From Candidatus Delongbacteria bacterium (lineage in GTDB: Bacteria; JAGOEH01): DNA of 5,551 bases. Below the pieces are notes generated by a model that saw nothing but the letters and a program-made list of their open reading frames with translations, did not search any database and was not told the origin of the DNA. Made by a program: the position numbers and the translations under genes. The stretch lies in contig JAGOEH010000208.1 in the NCBI GenBank assembly GCA_017997825.1, positions 1 through 5,551 of the forward strand, given 5' to 3'. The stretch's first letter is position 1, and every line of letters begins with the position of its first letter. Of the stretch, positions 1 to 5,551 are shown piece after piece.

Positions 1-1
1 G

Positions 2-502
2 ATTTCGATCCGGATACTCCAGCAGCACCTGTTGGATACCGGCTGCCGGCTGATGCCGTTTATCGATACGCAACCCGACGATCCCTATTTCCATGCCATT
101 CAGACCTGCGGACTCCGGGGAATTTTGCGCGGTCGTGGAGAACCCCATCAATGGGCCAACCGGACCTGGTTTTATCCTGACCAAGCGGTCACCCCCGAAG
201 AATTGCTGCAAGCCGTCATGGTGATACGGAATCAGAAGATTCAGGCCGATCCGGTCAGCGATCAATCCGCCCCTCCGGCATCACTCGGCCGGGCATGCTC
301 ACTCCTGCGGGCCATCCTGATCGATCCCGGATGCGATATCCGTCAGACTGACAGCGGCACCGCATCATCCATCCAGGAGGATTGGGACTGGATCATCCAG
401 CGCGGCGCCATGCCGCCTGAGGCTCAGCATCAGATACCATGCTCCCCTTTACGGAGAAAAGACCTGGCCTGGATGGTCGACCATCTGGTTCCATTGGCCT
501 GA
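2..502 (+). CDS. Probable FAD-dependent oxidoreductase, C-terminal part (5' end outside window)
   Basis: The frame is open from the left edge to a TGA stop at 500-502, leaving 166 visible residues; the true start lies outside the window. A TTG at 32-34 is in frame, but the reading continues upstream (IRILQQHLLDTG), so it should not be taken as the start. The most telling stretch is residues 18-60: MPFID, an HAIQ..G..GILRG.GEP segment and WANRTWFYPD (bases 152-181). I recognise this from memory as the conserved C-terminal region of a family annotated as FAD-dependent oxidoreductases, whose N-terminal part carries the FAD-binding Rossmann fold. The closing segment, around LRRKDLAWMVDHLVPLA, also fits the family ending (an 'R.elA.lvD.ll.p' pattern). 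The FAD-binding domain itself is not visible, so cofactor and substrate cannot be verified. The gene converges on the DUF4349 gene with a gap of about 67 bases and has no evident link to the mur operon. Confidence 0.62.
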   Translation: MSIRILQQHLLDTGCRLMPFIDTQPDDPYFHAIQTCGLRGILRGRGEPHQWANRTWFYPDQAVTPEELLQAVMVIRNQKIQADPVSDQSAPPASLGRACSLLRAILIDPGCDIRQTDSGTASSIQEDWDWIIQRGAMPPEAQHQIPCSPLRRKDLAWMVDHLVPLA

Positions 503-551
503 TACTTTCAAGCGGCACCCTTCCACGGTCATCACCGACTCGGGATAATGC

Positions 552-583
552 CGGCATCAGTCTCACGGATCAGACCGATGCCG
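552..583 (-). terminator. Strong inverted repeat between convergent genes, possible terminator without U-tract
   Basis: CGGCATCAGTCT (552-563) and AGACCGATGCCG (572-583) form a 12-bp stem around an 8-nt loop. On the minus-strand transcript the single non-Watson-Crick position is a G-U pair, so the stem is continuous; on the plus-strand transcript it is an A-C mismatch. The right arm lies within the last codons and stop of the DUF4349 gene (stop at 570-572). Neither strand has a T-run after the stem, so it is not a classical intrinsic terminator. It could protect mRNA 3' ends or slow convergent transcription. The structure is seen directly; the role is inferred. Confidence 0.4.
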
Positions 584-1484
584 CATCGATCGGAGGTTTC
601 ATCCGGCGCTTGATCCGCTTTCGGATATAAATAAAGATTAGAAGTCCCCCAACAATATAGACCCACAGATAGCTCAAACCCACCAAAATACTCAGAAACA
701 GGTACCATCCCTCAATCCATCCGGTTTTCAGACGAGACATGAAATGGGAGCGGCGGGTCATCGGTACCGGCAGATTTTTATAAAATGTCAGGGTGATGGT
801 ACTCATCGCCACCTGATCCTTTAAAAAATTCAGTTTCCCCTGAGCGGACTCAACCTCTTCCCGGACGACATTCAAATTGGATTCAACCTCCAGGATATCC
901 TTAACGGTAACAGCCTTAGTCAATATAGATAGATAGCGCTGTTCCAATTCTTTTTTGGATTTGAGCCGGGCTTCGATATCGATGAATTCCTCAGTGACAT
1001 CCTTCACATGAATGGTTTTGATCTCCACCCGGCCGGGAATAGCGACCAGACCGGCAAACAGGTCATCGAAACGATGGGATGGGGTACGGATCACCAGTTG
1101 GTTCTCGATCCGGGCGCCGGACTTGATTTCGTTTTCGGAGGAAACCAGGGCCTGATGATGATGGATAATGGAATCCAGCAGGGCTTTGGAACTCGGGTAA
1201 TCATCGACCTCAATCCGGGCCTCTCCGGTTTTGACCAACTTAAGACTCGAGACATCGAAACCGGGCGTACCGTCGAATCGGGATGATCCCTGATCGGAAG
1301 CCACCGGACTTTCAGCCGCCACCATCTCATCCGCCTTATTCTGCGGGGCATATCCCGAATCGGATGCAGATTCCGATTGGTTTTGATTCTGGCACATCAC
1401 CAGGCTGAACCAACCGAAAAGCGACACCATCACCATGGCCCGATATGAGAATCGAACCGGTTGACACTCCTTAACCCGCATCAT
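570..1484 (-). CDS. DUF4349 domain-containing membrane-anchored protein (putative lipoprotein)
   Basis: The protein has 304 residues from the chosen start. The N-terminus (MMRVKECQPVRFSYR) is basic and is followed by a hydrophobic stretch, residues 16-30, ending in Cys31, which resembles a lipoprotein signal. The lipobox reads LVMC, and Met at -1 is not canonical, so lipidation is uncertain. A low-complexity Ser/Gln/Glu-rich linker follows to about residue 80. Residues 80-240 match the DUF4349 pattern as I know it: a beta-rich start (LVKTGEARIEVDDY), a two-helix coiled coil at roughly 165-226 with EEFIDIEARLKSKKELEQRY and ILEVESNLNVVREEVESAQG, then DQVAMSTITLTFY. A transmembrane helix at about 260-287 precedes a very basic tail (RKRIKRR), which would be cytoplasmic. 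Start choice: the ATG at 1482-1484 has AAAGGAG five bases upstream, and the next ATG (1479-1481) is also possible. An in-frame ATG at 1530-1532 lacks such a site. The family's function is unknown. It is a separate transcription unit from the mur genes. Confidence 0.82.
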   Translation of the reverse strand: MMRVKECQPVRFSYRAMVMVSLFGWFSLVMCQNQNQSESASDSGYAPQNKADEMVAAESPVASDQGSSRFDGTPGFDVSSLKLVKTGEARIEVDDYPSSKALLDSIIHHHQALVSSENEIKSGARIENQLVIRTPSHRFDDLFAGLVAIPGRVEIKTIHVKDVTEEFIDIEARLKSKKELEQRYLSILTKAVTVKDILEVESNLNVVREEVESAQGKLNFLKDQVAMSTITLTFYKNLPVPMTRRSHFMSRLKTGWIEGWYLFLSILVGLSYLWVYIVGGLLIFIYIRKRIKRRMKPPIDAASV

Positions 1485-1489
1485 GATAA

Positions 1490-1496
1490 CTCCTTT
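1490..1496 (-). promoter_or_regulatory. Ribosome binding site deciding the DUF4349 start
   Basis: The minus strand reads AAAGGAG, a near-perfect Shine-Dalgarno sequence, five bases before the ATG at 1484-1482 and eight before the tandem ATG at 1481-1479. No comparable site precedes the longer in-frame start at 1532, whose extra 16 residues (MASSFGQRINPGKGVI) also sit badly in front of a signal peptide. Confidence 0.8.
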
Positions 1497-1592
1497 GCCT
1501 GGATTGATCCTTTGACCGAAAGATGAGGCCATATAATCGATCGGGAACGGATATTTCTTCTTTATAGCGCGAAATGATCGATAATTGATCTT

Positions 1593-1620
1593 AATATAAA
1601 AAAACCGCGAGGTTTGTCAA
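1593..1620 (-). promoter_or_regulatory. Sigma70-like promoter for the DUF4349 gene
   Basis: On the minus strand, a perfect -35 box TTGACA (1620-1615) is followed after 16 bases by TATATT (1598-1593), one mismatch from the consensus -10. Transcription would begin near 1586, giving an untranslated leader of about 100 nt before the ATG at 1484. The spacer contains a GC-core hairpin and a T-run that also look like the mur operon terminator. The match is seen in sequence; that it is used as a promoter is inferred. Confidence 0.6.
1598..1615 (-). terminator. Probable intrinsic terminator of the mur operon
   Basis: The minus-strand transcript reads AAACC-TCGC-GGTTT, a 5-bp stem with a 4-nt loop, running into seven consecutive U (As at 1604-1598 on the plus strand). 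It lies about 78 bases beyond the stop codon of the MurI-MurC frame and in the right orientation. The stem is short and half A-U, so it would be only moderately strong. It falls inside the spacer of the DUF4349 promoter. Confidence 0.5.
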
Positions 1621-1658
1621 GCACCTGCCGAAACTTCGGATTTTTTGGAATGATGGGT

Positions 1659-1674
1659 TGACCCGATCGGGTCA
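1659..1674. repeat. 16-nt perfect palindrome in the mur/DUF4349 intergenic region
   Basis: TGACCCGATCGGGTCA equals its own reverse complement. It starts 19 bases beyond the murC stop and is centred about 80 bases upstream of the predicted DUF4349 transcription start. It could be a binding site for a dimeric regulator, or a 6-bp hairpin with a GATC loop at the 3' end of the mur mRNA. It is not followed by a T-run on the minus strand. CTGCCG (1625-1630) and CGGCAG (1676-1681) could form an outer stem around it. Palindromy is seen directly; function is unknown. Confidence 0.45.
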
Positions 1675-1692
1675 CCGGCAGTTATTGGTAAA

Positions 1693-3924
1693 TCAGACCG
1701 GCTGAAGATTGATGGAGGAGAGCATGGCGGTGATTCCCAACAGGTCGCCGGCTCCAACGGTCATAACAATATCGTCGGGACCCGTTCCGAACTCGTGCAG
1801 AATCCGGCTGATATGGCTGGGATTTATGGGAGACGGAAGATAATGAAGGTTGCTGTATCCGGCGTGATGGGCTTCATCGATGATGATTTGGGATGAGATC
1901 CCTTCGGGATTGGTTTCGCGGGATGGATAGATATCCAGGACATAGGTCTGATGGGCCATGGACAGAATCCGAGCGAACTCCTGCTTAAAAAAGCGGGTCC
2001 GGCTGAAGAGGTGAGGCTGAAAAAAGACCAACAGGCGTCCCGATGGCGGCAGATGATTGAGGGCGGTTTTTAGCGTACATTGAACCTCAGCCGGATGATG
2101 GCCGAAATCATCGATCAAAATAAAAGGTTTTGTTTGCAGGATTTCCAGACGACGGTGAGGGATGAAGAGTTTGGGCAGCTCATGGGTATCGTTGAGACGA
2201 TCGATTGCCGATGGATCGTTGGTGAAAAGAGCGGCCAGGGCCAGCAGCAGATTCATCAGATTATGGTCTCCCCAATGATGGTGCTGCAGCCGCGGAATCA
2301 TCCGATCACGATAAACCAGATCGAATTCCATCATGGCAGGATGGAAGGTTAGGCCATCGACGCGGCAATCGGCAGCCGGATCGGTCAGGCTGACCGTACA
2401 CAGGGAAATCCCCAGGGTTCGTAGGGTCGGCAGAATGTAACGCGCTCCCGGATCATCGAGGTTAACGACGACGCGGGGATAGGGATTCTGCGACAGGATG
2501 AAGGTTAAAAAGGCCTTGAATGAATCTTCCGGGGAGGGATAGATTTCCTTATGATCGTCATCGATCGAGGATACGACGATGGTGGAAGCCCGAATGGAGA
2601 GAAAGGTACGATCATACTCATCGGCTTCGATGATCAAGCGATGTTCACCGCTGCGGAAATAGTTGCCGTCACCGGAGGAGGATGATACCAGGGCGCCGAT
2701 CAGGGCGGTTATCCATTGCCGATCGGCCAGAGCCAGAGAGGCCAGGTAGCTGGTGATGGTGGTTTTGCCGTGGCTGCCGCATACGGCCCAGGTATCATGC
2801 CAGCGGGTCATCAGGGACAGGATATCGGGACGGCTCAGCACCGGAATGCCCTGTTGCCGGGCATCGATCAATTCCGGATTCATCTCCCGGATCGCGCTCG
2901 AGACGATCAGCCAGTCGGGCTGGTCGATGGGGTGAGGCTGATGCCCGTGAAACACCCGGATTCCCTGCTGGTGAAGCAGCGGCTCTATGAGGGAAGAATC
3001 CGACAGATCGGAACCGGAGACCACGGCGCCCCGATCGGCCAGATACTGGGCAATGGCGCTCATGCCGGCTCCCAGGATGCCCAGGATATGGATTCGTTTG
3101 TCTTTCAAAAATGATTCGCCCAAAGGAATCATCGCCTCATGCAAAATTTCAGATATATGGGAACGGATCTCCAAGCGGTCGACCCAATCATGGAGAGCAT
3201 CGGGACAGTCGGAAAAGACCAATCGGCGGATGGGTGAGGCCCCGGAATCATTCAATCGGCCGGACTCGCGCAGCAAGCGTTCGGCCTGACGGACAATGGC
3301 GTCGTTGGAATCGACAATCGTGATTCCCGGCAAGGCCTTGATCAATTCGGAGGTGATCAGGGTATAGTGGGTGCAGCCCAAAACCACCGTATCCACATCA
3401 GCCTGTTTAACCCGGTGCTGAAGCTGGACAATCGATTGGTTGAGGGACTCGGATTCGGAGCGTTCGATGGCACCAACCATTTCCTGACAGACCAGTCGAA
3501 CAATCTGCTTGTCGGGAGCGAAGGAACGGGAGAGCCAATCCACATAGCTGTCTTCCAGGGTGCGCCGGGTTCCCATGATTCCGATCCGGCCATTGCGGGT
3601 GATGCCGTTGGCGACTTTAACCGCCGGGACCACCCCCACCAAGGGGACATCAAATCCGGCCCGCAAATGGGAAATGGCGGAGATGGTAGCTGTATTGCAG
3701 GCCACGATAATCAGTTTACAGTTCATTCCCACCAGCTTACGGACAACGTTATCCACGATCTGACGAATTTCGCTCAGGGATTTGGTGCCGTAAGGGGCAT
3801 TCCGATTATCGGCATAGTAGATGATATTCTCATGGGGGAGACGCTCGATGAGTTTTTTCAGGATACCGAGCCCTCCCACACCGGAATCGAAGATTCCGAT
3901 TGGATCGTGATTGAGGGGCGTCAT
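1693..3924 (-). CDS. murI/murC: MurI-MurC fusion: glutamate racemase + UDP-N-acetylmuramate--L-alanine ligase
   Basis: This is one continuous frame of 743 residues encoding two cytoplasmic peptidoglycan-precursor enzymes. Residues 9-252 are glutamate racemase (L-Glu to D-Glu, cofactor-independent): IGIFDSGVGGLGILKKL with Asp13 and Ser14, PYG at 44-46, the first catalytic Cys in ACNTAT (Cys76), the second in GCTHY (Cys184, with His186) and a family-like end at SDCPDALHDWVDRL. After about 24 linker residues, 277-743 is MurC, which joins L-Ala to UDP-MurNAc using ATP. It has an N-terminal Rossmann start (HILGILGAGMSAIA), the P-loop GSHGKTT (383-389, Lys387), metal ligands in EADEYD (Glu433) and DDDH (His458), GDHNLMN (552-558), and the C-terminal domain with DDFGHHP (605-611), QPHLFSRTR and YPSRE. 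Both halves have near-normal length and intact key residues, so both should be active. The start is the ATG at 3922-3924, which overlaps the upstream murD stop. It has no clear ribosome binding site of its own, so translational coupling is likely. No convincing internal start with a ribosome binding site is visible at the domain junction. Confidence 0.94.
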   Translation of the reverse strand: MTPLNHDPIGIFDSGVGGLGILKKLIERLPHENIIYYADNRNAPYGTKSLSEIRQIVDNVVRKLVGMNCKLIIVACNTATISAISHLRAGFDVPLVGVVPAVKVANGITRNGRIGIMGTRRTLEDSYVDWLSRSFAPDKQIVRLVCQEMVGAIERSESESLNQSIVQLQHRVKQADVDTVVLGCTHYTLITSELIKALPGITIVDSNDAIVRQAERLLRESGRLNDSGASPIRRLVFSDCPDALHDWVDRLEIRSHISEILHEAMIPLGESFLKDKRIHILGILGAGMSAIAQYLADRGAVVSGSDLSDSSLIEPLLHQQGIRVFHGHQPHPIDQPDWLIVSSAIREMNPELIDARQQGIPVLSRPDILSLMTRWHDTWAVCGSHGKTTITSYLASLALADRQWITALIGALVSSSSGDGNYFRSGEHRLIIEADEYDRTFLSIRASTIVVSSIDDDHKEIYPSPEDSFKAFLTFILSQNPYPRVVVNLDDPGARYILPTLRTLGISLCTVSLTDPAADCRVDGLTFHPAMMEFDLVYRDRMIPRLQHHHWGDHNLMNLLLALAALFTNDPSAIDRLNDTHELPKLFIPHRRLEILQTKPFILIDDFGHHPAEVQCTLKTALNHLPPSGRLLVFFQPHLFSRTRFFKQEFARILSMAHQTYVLDIYPSRETNPEGISSQIIIDEAHHAGYSNLHYLPSPINPSHISRILHEFGTGPDDIVMTVGAGDLLGITAMLSSINLQPV
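3921..3924 (-). other. ATGA stop/start overlap coupling the two mur frames
   Basis: The minus strand reads ATGA: the TGA ends the MurE-MurD frame and the ATG starts the MurI-MurC frame. The preceding bases (CAGAAAGTCAGTCAACTGAT) hold no good Shine-Dalgarno sequence, so expression of MurI-MurC probably depends on re-initiation by ribosomes finishing MurD. The overlap is seen directly; the coupling is inferred. Confidence 0.85.
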
Positions 3925-5551
3925 ATCAGTTGACTGACTTTCTGCCGGAACTGGTCACCCCGATCCTCGAAGTTTTTGAATTCATCGAAACTGGGCAGAC
4001 CAGGCGAGAGCAGAATGACCGATCCGGGTTCGGCCTGGTGATAGGCTTTGTCCAGGCTCTCGAACAAGCGGTCACTGCGCACCACCTCCAGGTTTTCATT
4101 TTCCAGCGCCGGAGCAAATCGATGGTTGGCTCCGCCCGAGGTATAAATCCGGCGTACCTTTTGTCTGATCAGGGGGAGGATCGGGGCATAATCCTCATTC
4201 TTGTCCTTGCCGGAAATCAGCAGCAGCAGGTCACCATGATCGGGAAACAAAGAAAGCGCATTGGTCAGCGAGTGCAGATTGGTGCTTTTGGAGTCATTGT
4301 AAATTTTAATACCGTGGAGTTCGCGAATCAATTCCATCCGATGAGGCGGGGGAAAGAATCCGGCAAGAGCCTGGGGCAGATAATGGAATTTTTCCCATAA
4401 CAGCACCACGGCGCTGGTATTCTCGGGATTGATGAAGCGCTCTTTTTGCTCGGTAAAGATGTCATCATAGGCCCCGGAGACCGCTTTGGCTTCCCGACAC
4501 AGATCCAGGGTGACGCCGTCAATAGTGATGGAGCCGGCATGGGCATGGTGGAGTATTTTTCTCTTGGCCTGATAATAATCCTCCAGGCTTGGATAGTGAT
4601 CGAGATGATCCGGGGCCAGATTGATAAAGATCAGGCTATCATAGAGCAGATATTTCAGGGTTTCGATCTGATAGCTGGATAGCTCCAGGGAGTAAGCTTC
4701 GGCATCGGAATCCACCGCGCTGATAAAAGGGTAGCCGATATTGCCGGCAGCTACGGCACGGATCCCGGCCTGTTGCAGACCGTGAGCCAGCAGGCTGGTG
4801 GTGGTGGTCTTACCGTTGGTCCCGGTCACGGCATGAATGGTCCCGCTGGAAAAGAGATATCCAAAATCGATTTCATTGATCATCCGATCGTTATGGATCC
4901 ATTCTTCCTGCAGGGAGGAAGGCAGTTTCACTCCGGGAGAAAAGACGATAAAATCGAATTGGGTATAATCAAGTGAATCGAGGGTATCGTCATTGATGAT
5001 CCGGGTAACGACCGGTAGGTGTTCCGGTAAAAGGGTAACCGGTTTGGCATCATACAGAGTGGCGGTAAAACCATGGTGCCGGCAGAAGTCCAGCAGGGCT
5101 TTACCGGTAATCCCGTAACCGAGTATCAGGATATGGTGTCGAAACTGACGGAGTGCCCGCTCGGCCGTTTCGCAATCATCAGAGTGAAGCATTATACGGC
5201 CGATAATTTGATAATTTTCATGTCCTTTACCGGCAATCAGCAGACAGGTCTGGTCGTCGATCAGCAGGCGGATGCCCATTTCGATAGCCTCTTGACGATT
5301 GGGAATGGTGATGGCCCGGCTGGTGGTGATTCCCTTCATAATATCGGCAATGATGGCATTGGGATCTTCGGTGCGGGGATTATCGCTGGTCACGATGCAT
5401 TTGGATGACAGCTCGGCCGCAATTTTTCCCATGATCAGCCGTTTGGTCCGGTCACGATCCCCTCCGCAGCCGAAAATGGTGATCACATTTTTCCAGCCGA
5501 TTTTATACAACGACTGGATAGCCTTTTCGAGGGCGTTGGGGGTATGGGCGG
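3921..5551 (-). CDS. murE/murD: MurE-MurD fusion (MurE N-terminal part outside window)
   Basis: The frame is open to the right edge (first complete codon at 5549-5547, reading AHTPNALEKAIQ), leaving 542 visible residues. Visible residues 1-131 are the C-terminal domain of MurE, the ligase adding the third stem-peptide residue: GCGGDRDR (27-34), DNPR (56-59) and GKGHENYQI (107-115). DNPR is the signature of mDAP-specific MurE; L-Lys enzymes differ at the last position. With only about six residues between, MurD follows (139-542), the D-glutamate-adding ligase: HILILGYGITGK, VFSPGV, P-loop GTNGKTTTT (243-251), LELSSYQIE (Glu289), PDHLDH (His315), the expected carbamylated lysine in QAKRKIL (Lys329), PHRMEL, NDSKSTN (418-424), and LSPGLPSFDEFKNFEDRG with the D-Glu-contacting Ser520 and Phe527. 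The usual GxHNxxN motif is degenerate (NPENTSA, 374-380), and the segment before it is about 22 residues shorter than in E. coli MurD. No ATG, GTG or TTG with a ribosome binding site lies at the junction, so MurD is made only as part of the fusion. The TTG at 5508-5510 is internal to MurE, not a start. Confidence 0.93.
   Translation of the reverse strand, partial: AHTPNALEKAIQSLYKIGWKNVITIFGCGGDRDRTKRLIMGKIAAELSSKCIVTSDNPRTEDPNAIIADIMKGITTSRAITIPNRQEAIEMGIRLLIDDQTCLLIAGKGHENYQIIGRIMLHSDDCETAERALRQFRHHILILGYGITGKALLDFCRHHGFTATLYDAKPVTLLPEHLPVVTRIINDDTLDSLDYTQFDFIVFSPGVKLPSSLQEEWIHNDRMINEIDFGYLFSSGTIHAVTGTNGKTTTTSLLAHGLQQAGIRAVAAGNIGYPFISAVDSDAEAYSLELSSYQIETLKYLLYDSLIFINLAPDHLDHYPSLEDYYQAKRKILHHAHAGSITIDGVTLDLCREAKAVSGAYDDIFTEQKERFINPENTSAVVLLWEKFHYLPQALAGFFPPPHRMELIRELHGIKIYNDSKSTNLHSLTNALSLFPDHGDLLLLISGKDKNEDYAPILPLIRQKVRRIYTSGGANHRFAPALENENLEVVRSDRLFESLDKAYHQAEPGSVILLSPGLPSFDEFKNFEDRGDQFRQKVSQLI

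Noticed and set aside
439-630. 63-residue plus-strand frame across the convergent gap
   Set aside because: It overlaps the end of the oxidoreductase gene in another frame and the end of the DUF4349 gene on the opposite strand. It has no ribosome binding site and no family resemblance.
1150-1175. GATGATGATGG short tandem run
   Set aside because: It encodes a HHH stretch in the DUF4349 protein and is too short to count as a repeat element.
1485-1532. Longer DUF4349 start at the ATG at 1530-1532
   Set aside because: No Shine-Dalgarno sequence precedes it, it would put 16 polar residues before the signal region, and a near-perfect site sits just before the ATG at 1484.
1561-1590. Second possible -10 box TATAAA on the minus strand (1566-1561)
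   Set aside because: No acceptable -35 box lies 16-18 bases upstream; the TTGACA/TATATT pair further upstream is a much better promoter.
1628-1646. CCGA-AACT-TCGG hairpin followed by T6 on the plus strand, resembling an intrinsic terminator
   Set aside because: The stem is only 4-5 bp and no plus-strand gene reads into it: the nearest plus-strand gene ends at 502 with an opposing gene between. It might stop stray antisense transcription, but I cannot support that.
3367-3933. 188-residue open frame on the plus strand opposite the MurI domain
   Set aside because: It lies antisense to a strongly supported gene, shows no recognisable motif, and its openness follows from the codon bias of the minus-strand gene. 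The frames at 3930-4400, 2716-3114 and 5073-5408 are shadows for the same reason.
5130-5200. MurE-MurD junction as an assembly error or missed frameshift
   Set aside because: The frame is continuous with sensible residues on both sides (end of MurE, about six residues, start of MurD), and neither domain loses expected residues at the junction. A sequencing artefact joining two complete domains this cleanly is unlikely, and the neighbouring gene is a similar fusion.
1-5551. tRNA, rRNA, CRISPR, insertion sequence or attachment site
   Set aside because: No spaced direct repeats, transposase motifs, terminal inverted repeats or tRNA-like clover-leaf sequence were seen on either strand by eye.

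Overview
The window is a chromosomal segment from a bacterium that makes meso-diaminopimelate (mDAP) peptidoglycan. It carries a cytoplasmic cell-wall precursor operon on the minus strand (right two thirds), a separately promoted envelope protein gene on the minus strand, and the tail of a convergent plus-strand oxidoreductase gene at the left edge. There are no RNA genes, mobile elements, CRISPR arrays or phage genes, and no gene-free stretch longer than about 210 bases. The MurE part has the DNPR signature of mDAP-adding enzymes. The MurC part has an EADEYDRTFL version of the metal-binding stretch, which I associate from memory with Bacteroidetes-type MurC. The envelope protein looks like a DUF4349 lipoprotein or anchored protein. 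Together these suggest a diderm, perhaps of the FCB group or a related uncultivated phylum, but the lineage assignment is a weak inference.

Layout, left to right: (a) 2-502, plus strand, C-terminal part of a probable FAD-dependent oxidoreductase, cut by the left edge. (b) About 503-583, a short convergent gap with a strong 12-bp inverted repeat that runs into the end of the next gene. (c) 570-1484, minus strand, a DUF4349-family membrane-associated protein with a good ribosome binding site. (d) 1485-1692, a control region with a sigma70-like promoter for (c) that overlaps a probable intrinsic terminator of the mur operon, plus a 16-nt perfect palindrome. (e) 1693-3924, minus strand, a single reading frame joining glutamate racemase (MurI) to UDP-MurNAc:L-Ala ligase (MurC). 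(f) 3921-5551, minus strand, a single reading frame joining the C-terminal domain of MurE to a complete MurD, open at the right edge.

The two mur frames overlap by four bases (ATGA), so they are almost certainly co-transcribed and translationally coupled. Together they would supply MurC (adds L-Ala), MurI (makes D-Glu), MurD (adds D-Glu) and MurE (adds mDAP). That is four consecutive activities of the UDP-MurNAc-peptide pathway on two polypeptides; only MurF and Ddl are missing from the peptide assembly line within the window. The double fusion, with the D-Glu producer beside the D-Glu user, is the most notable point here. Secondary points are a degenerate nucleotide-binding motif in the MurD part and the overlapping terminator and promoter.
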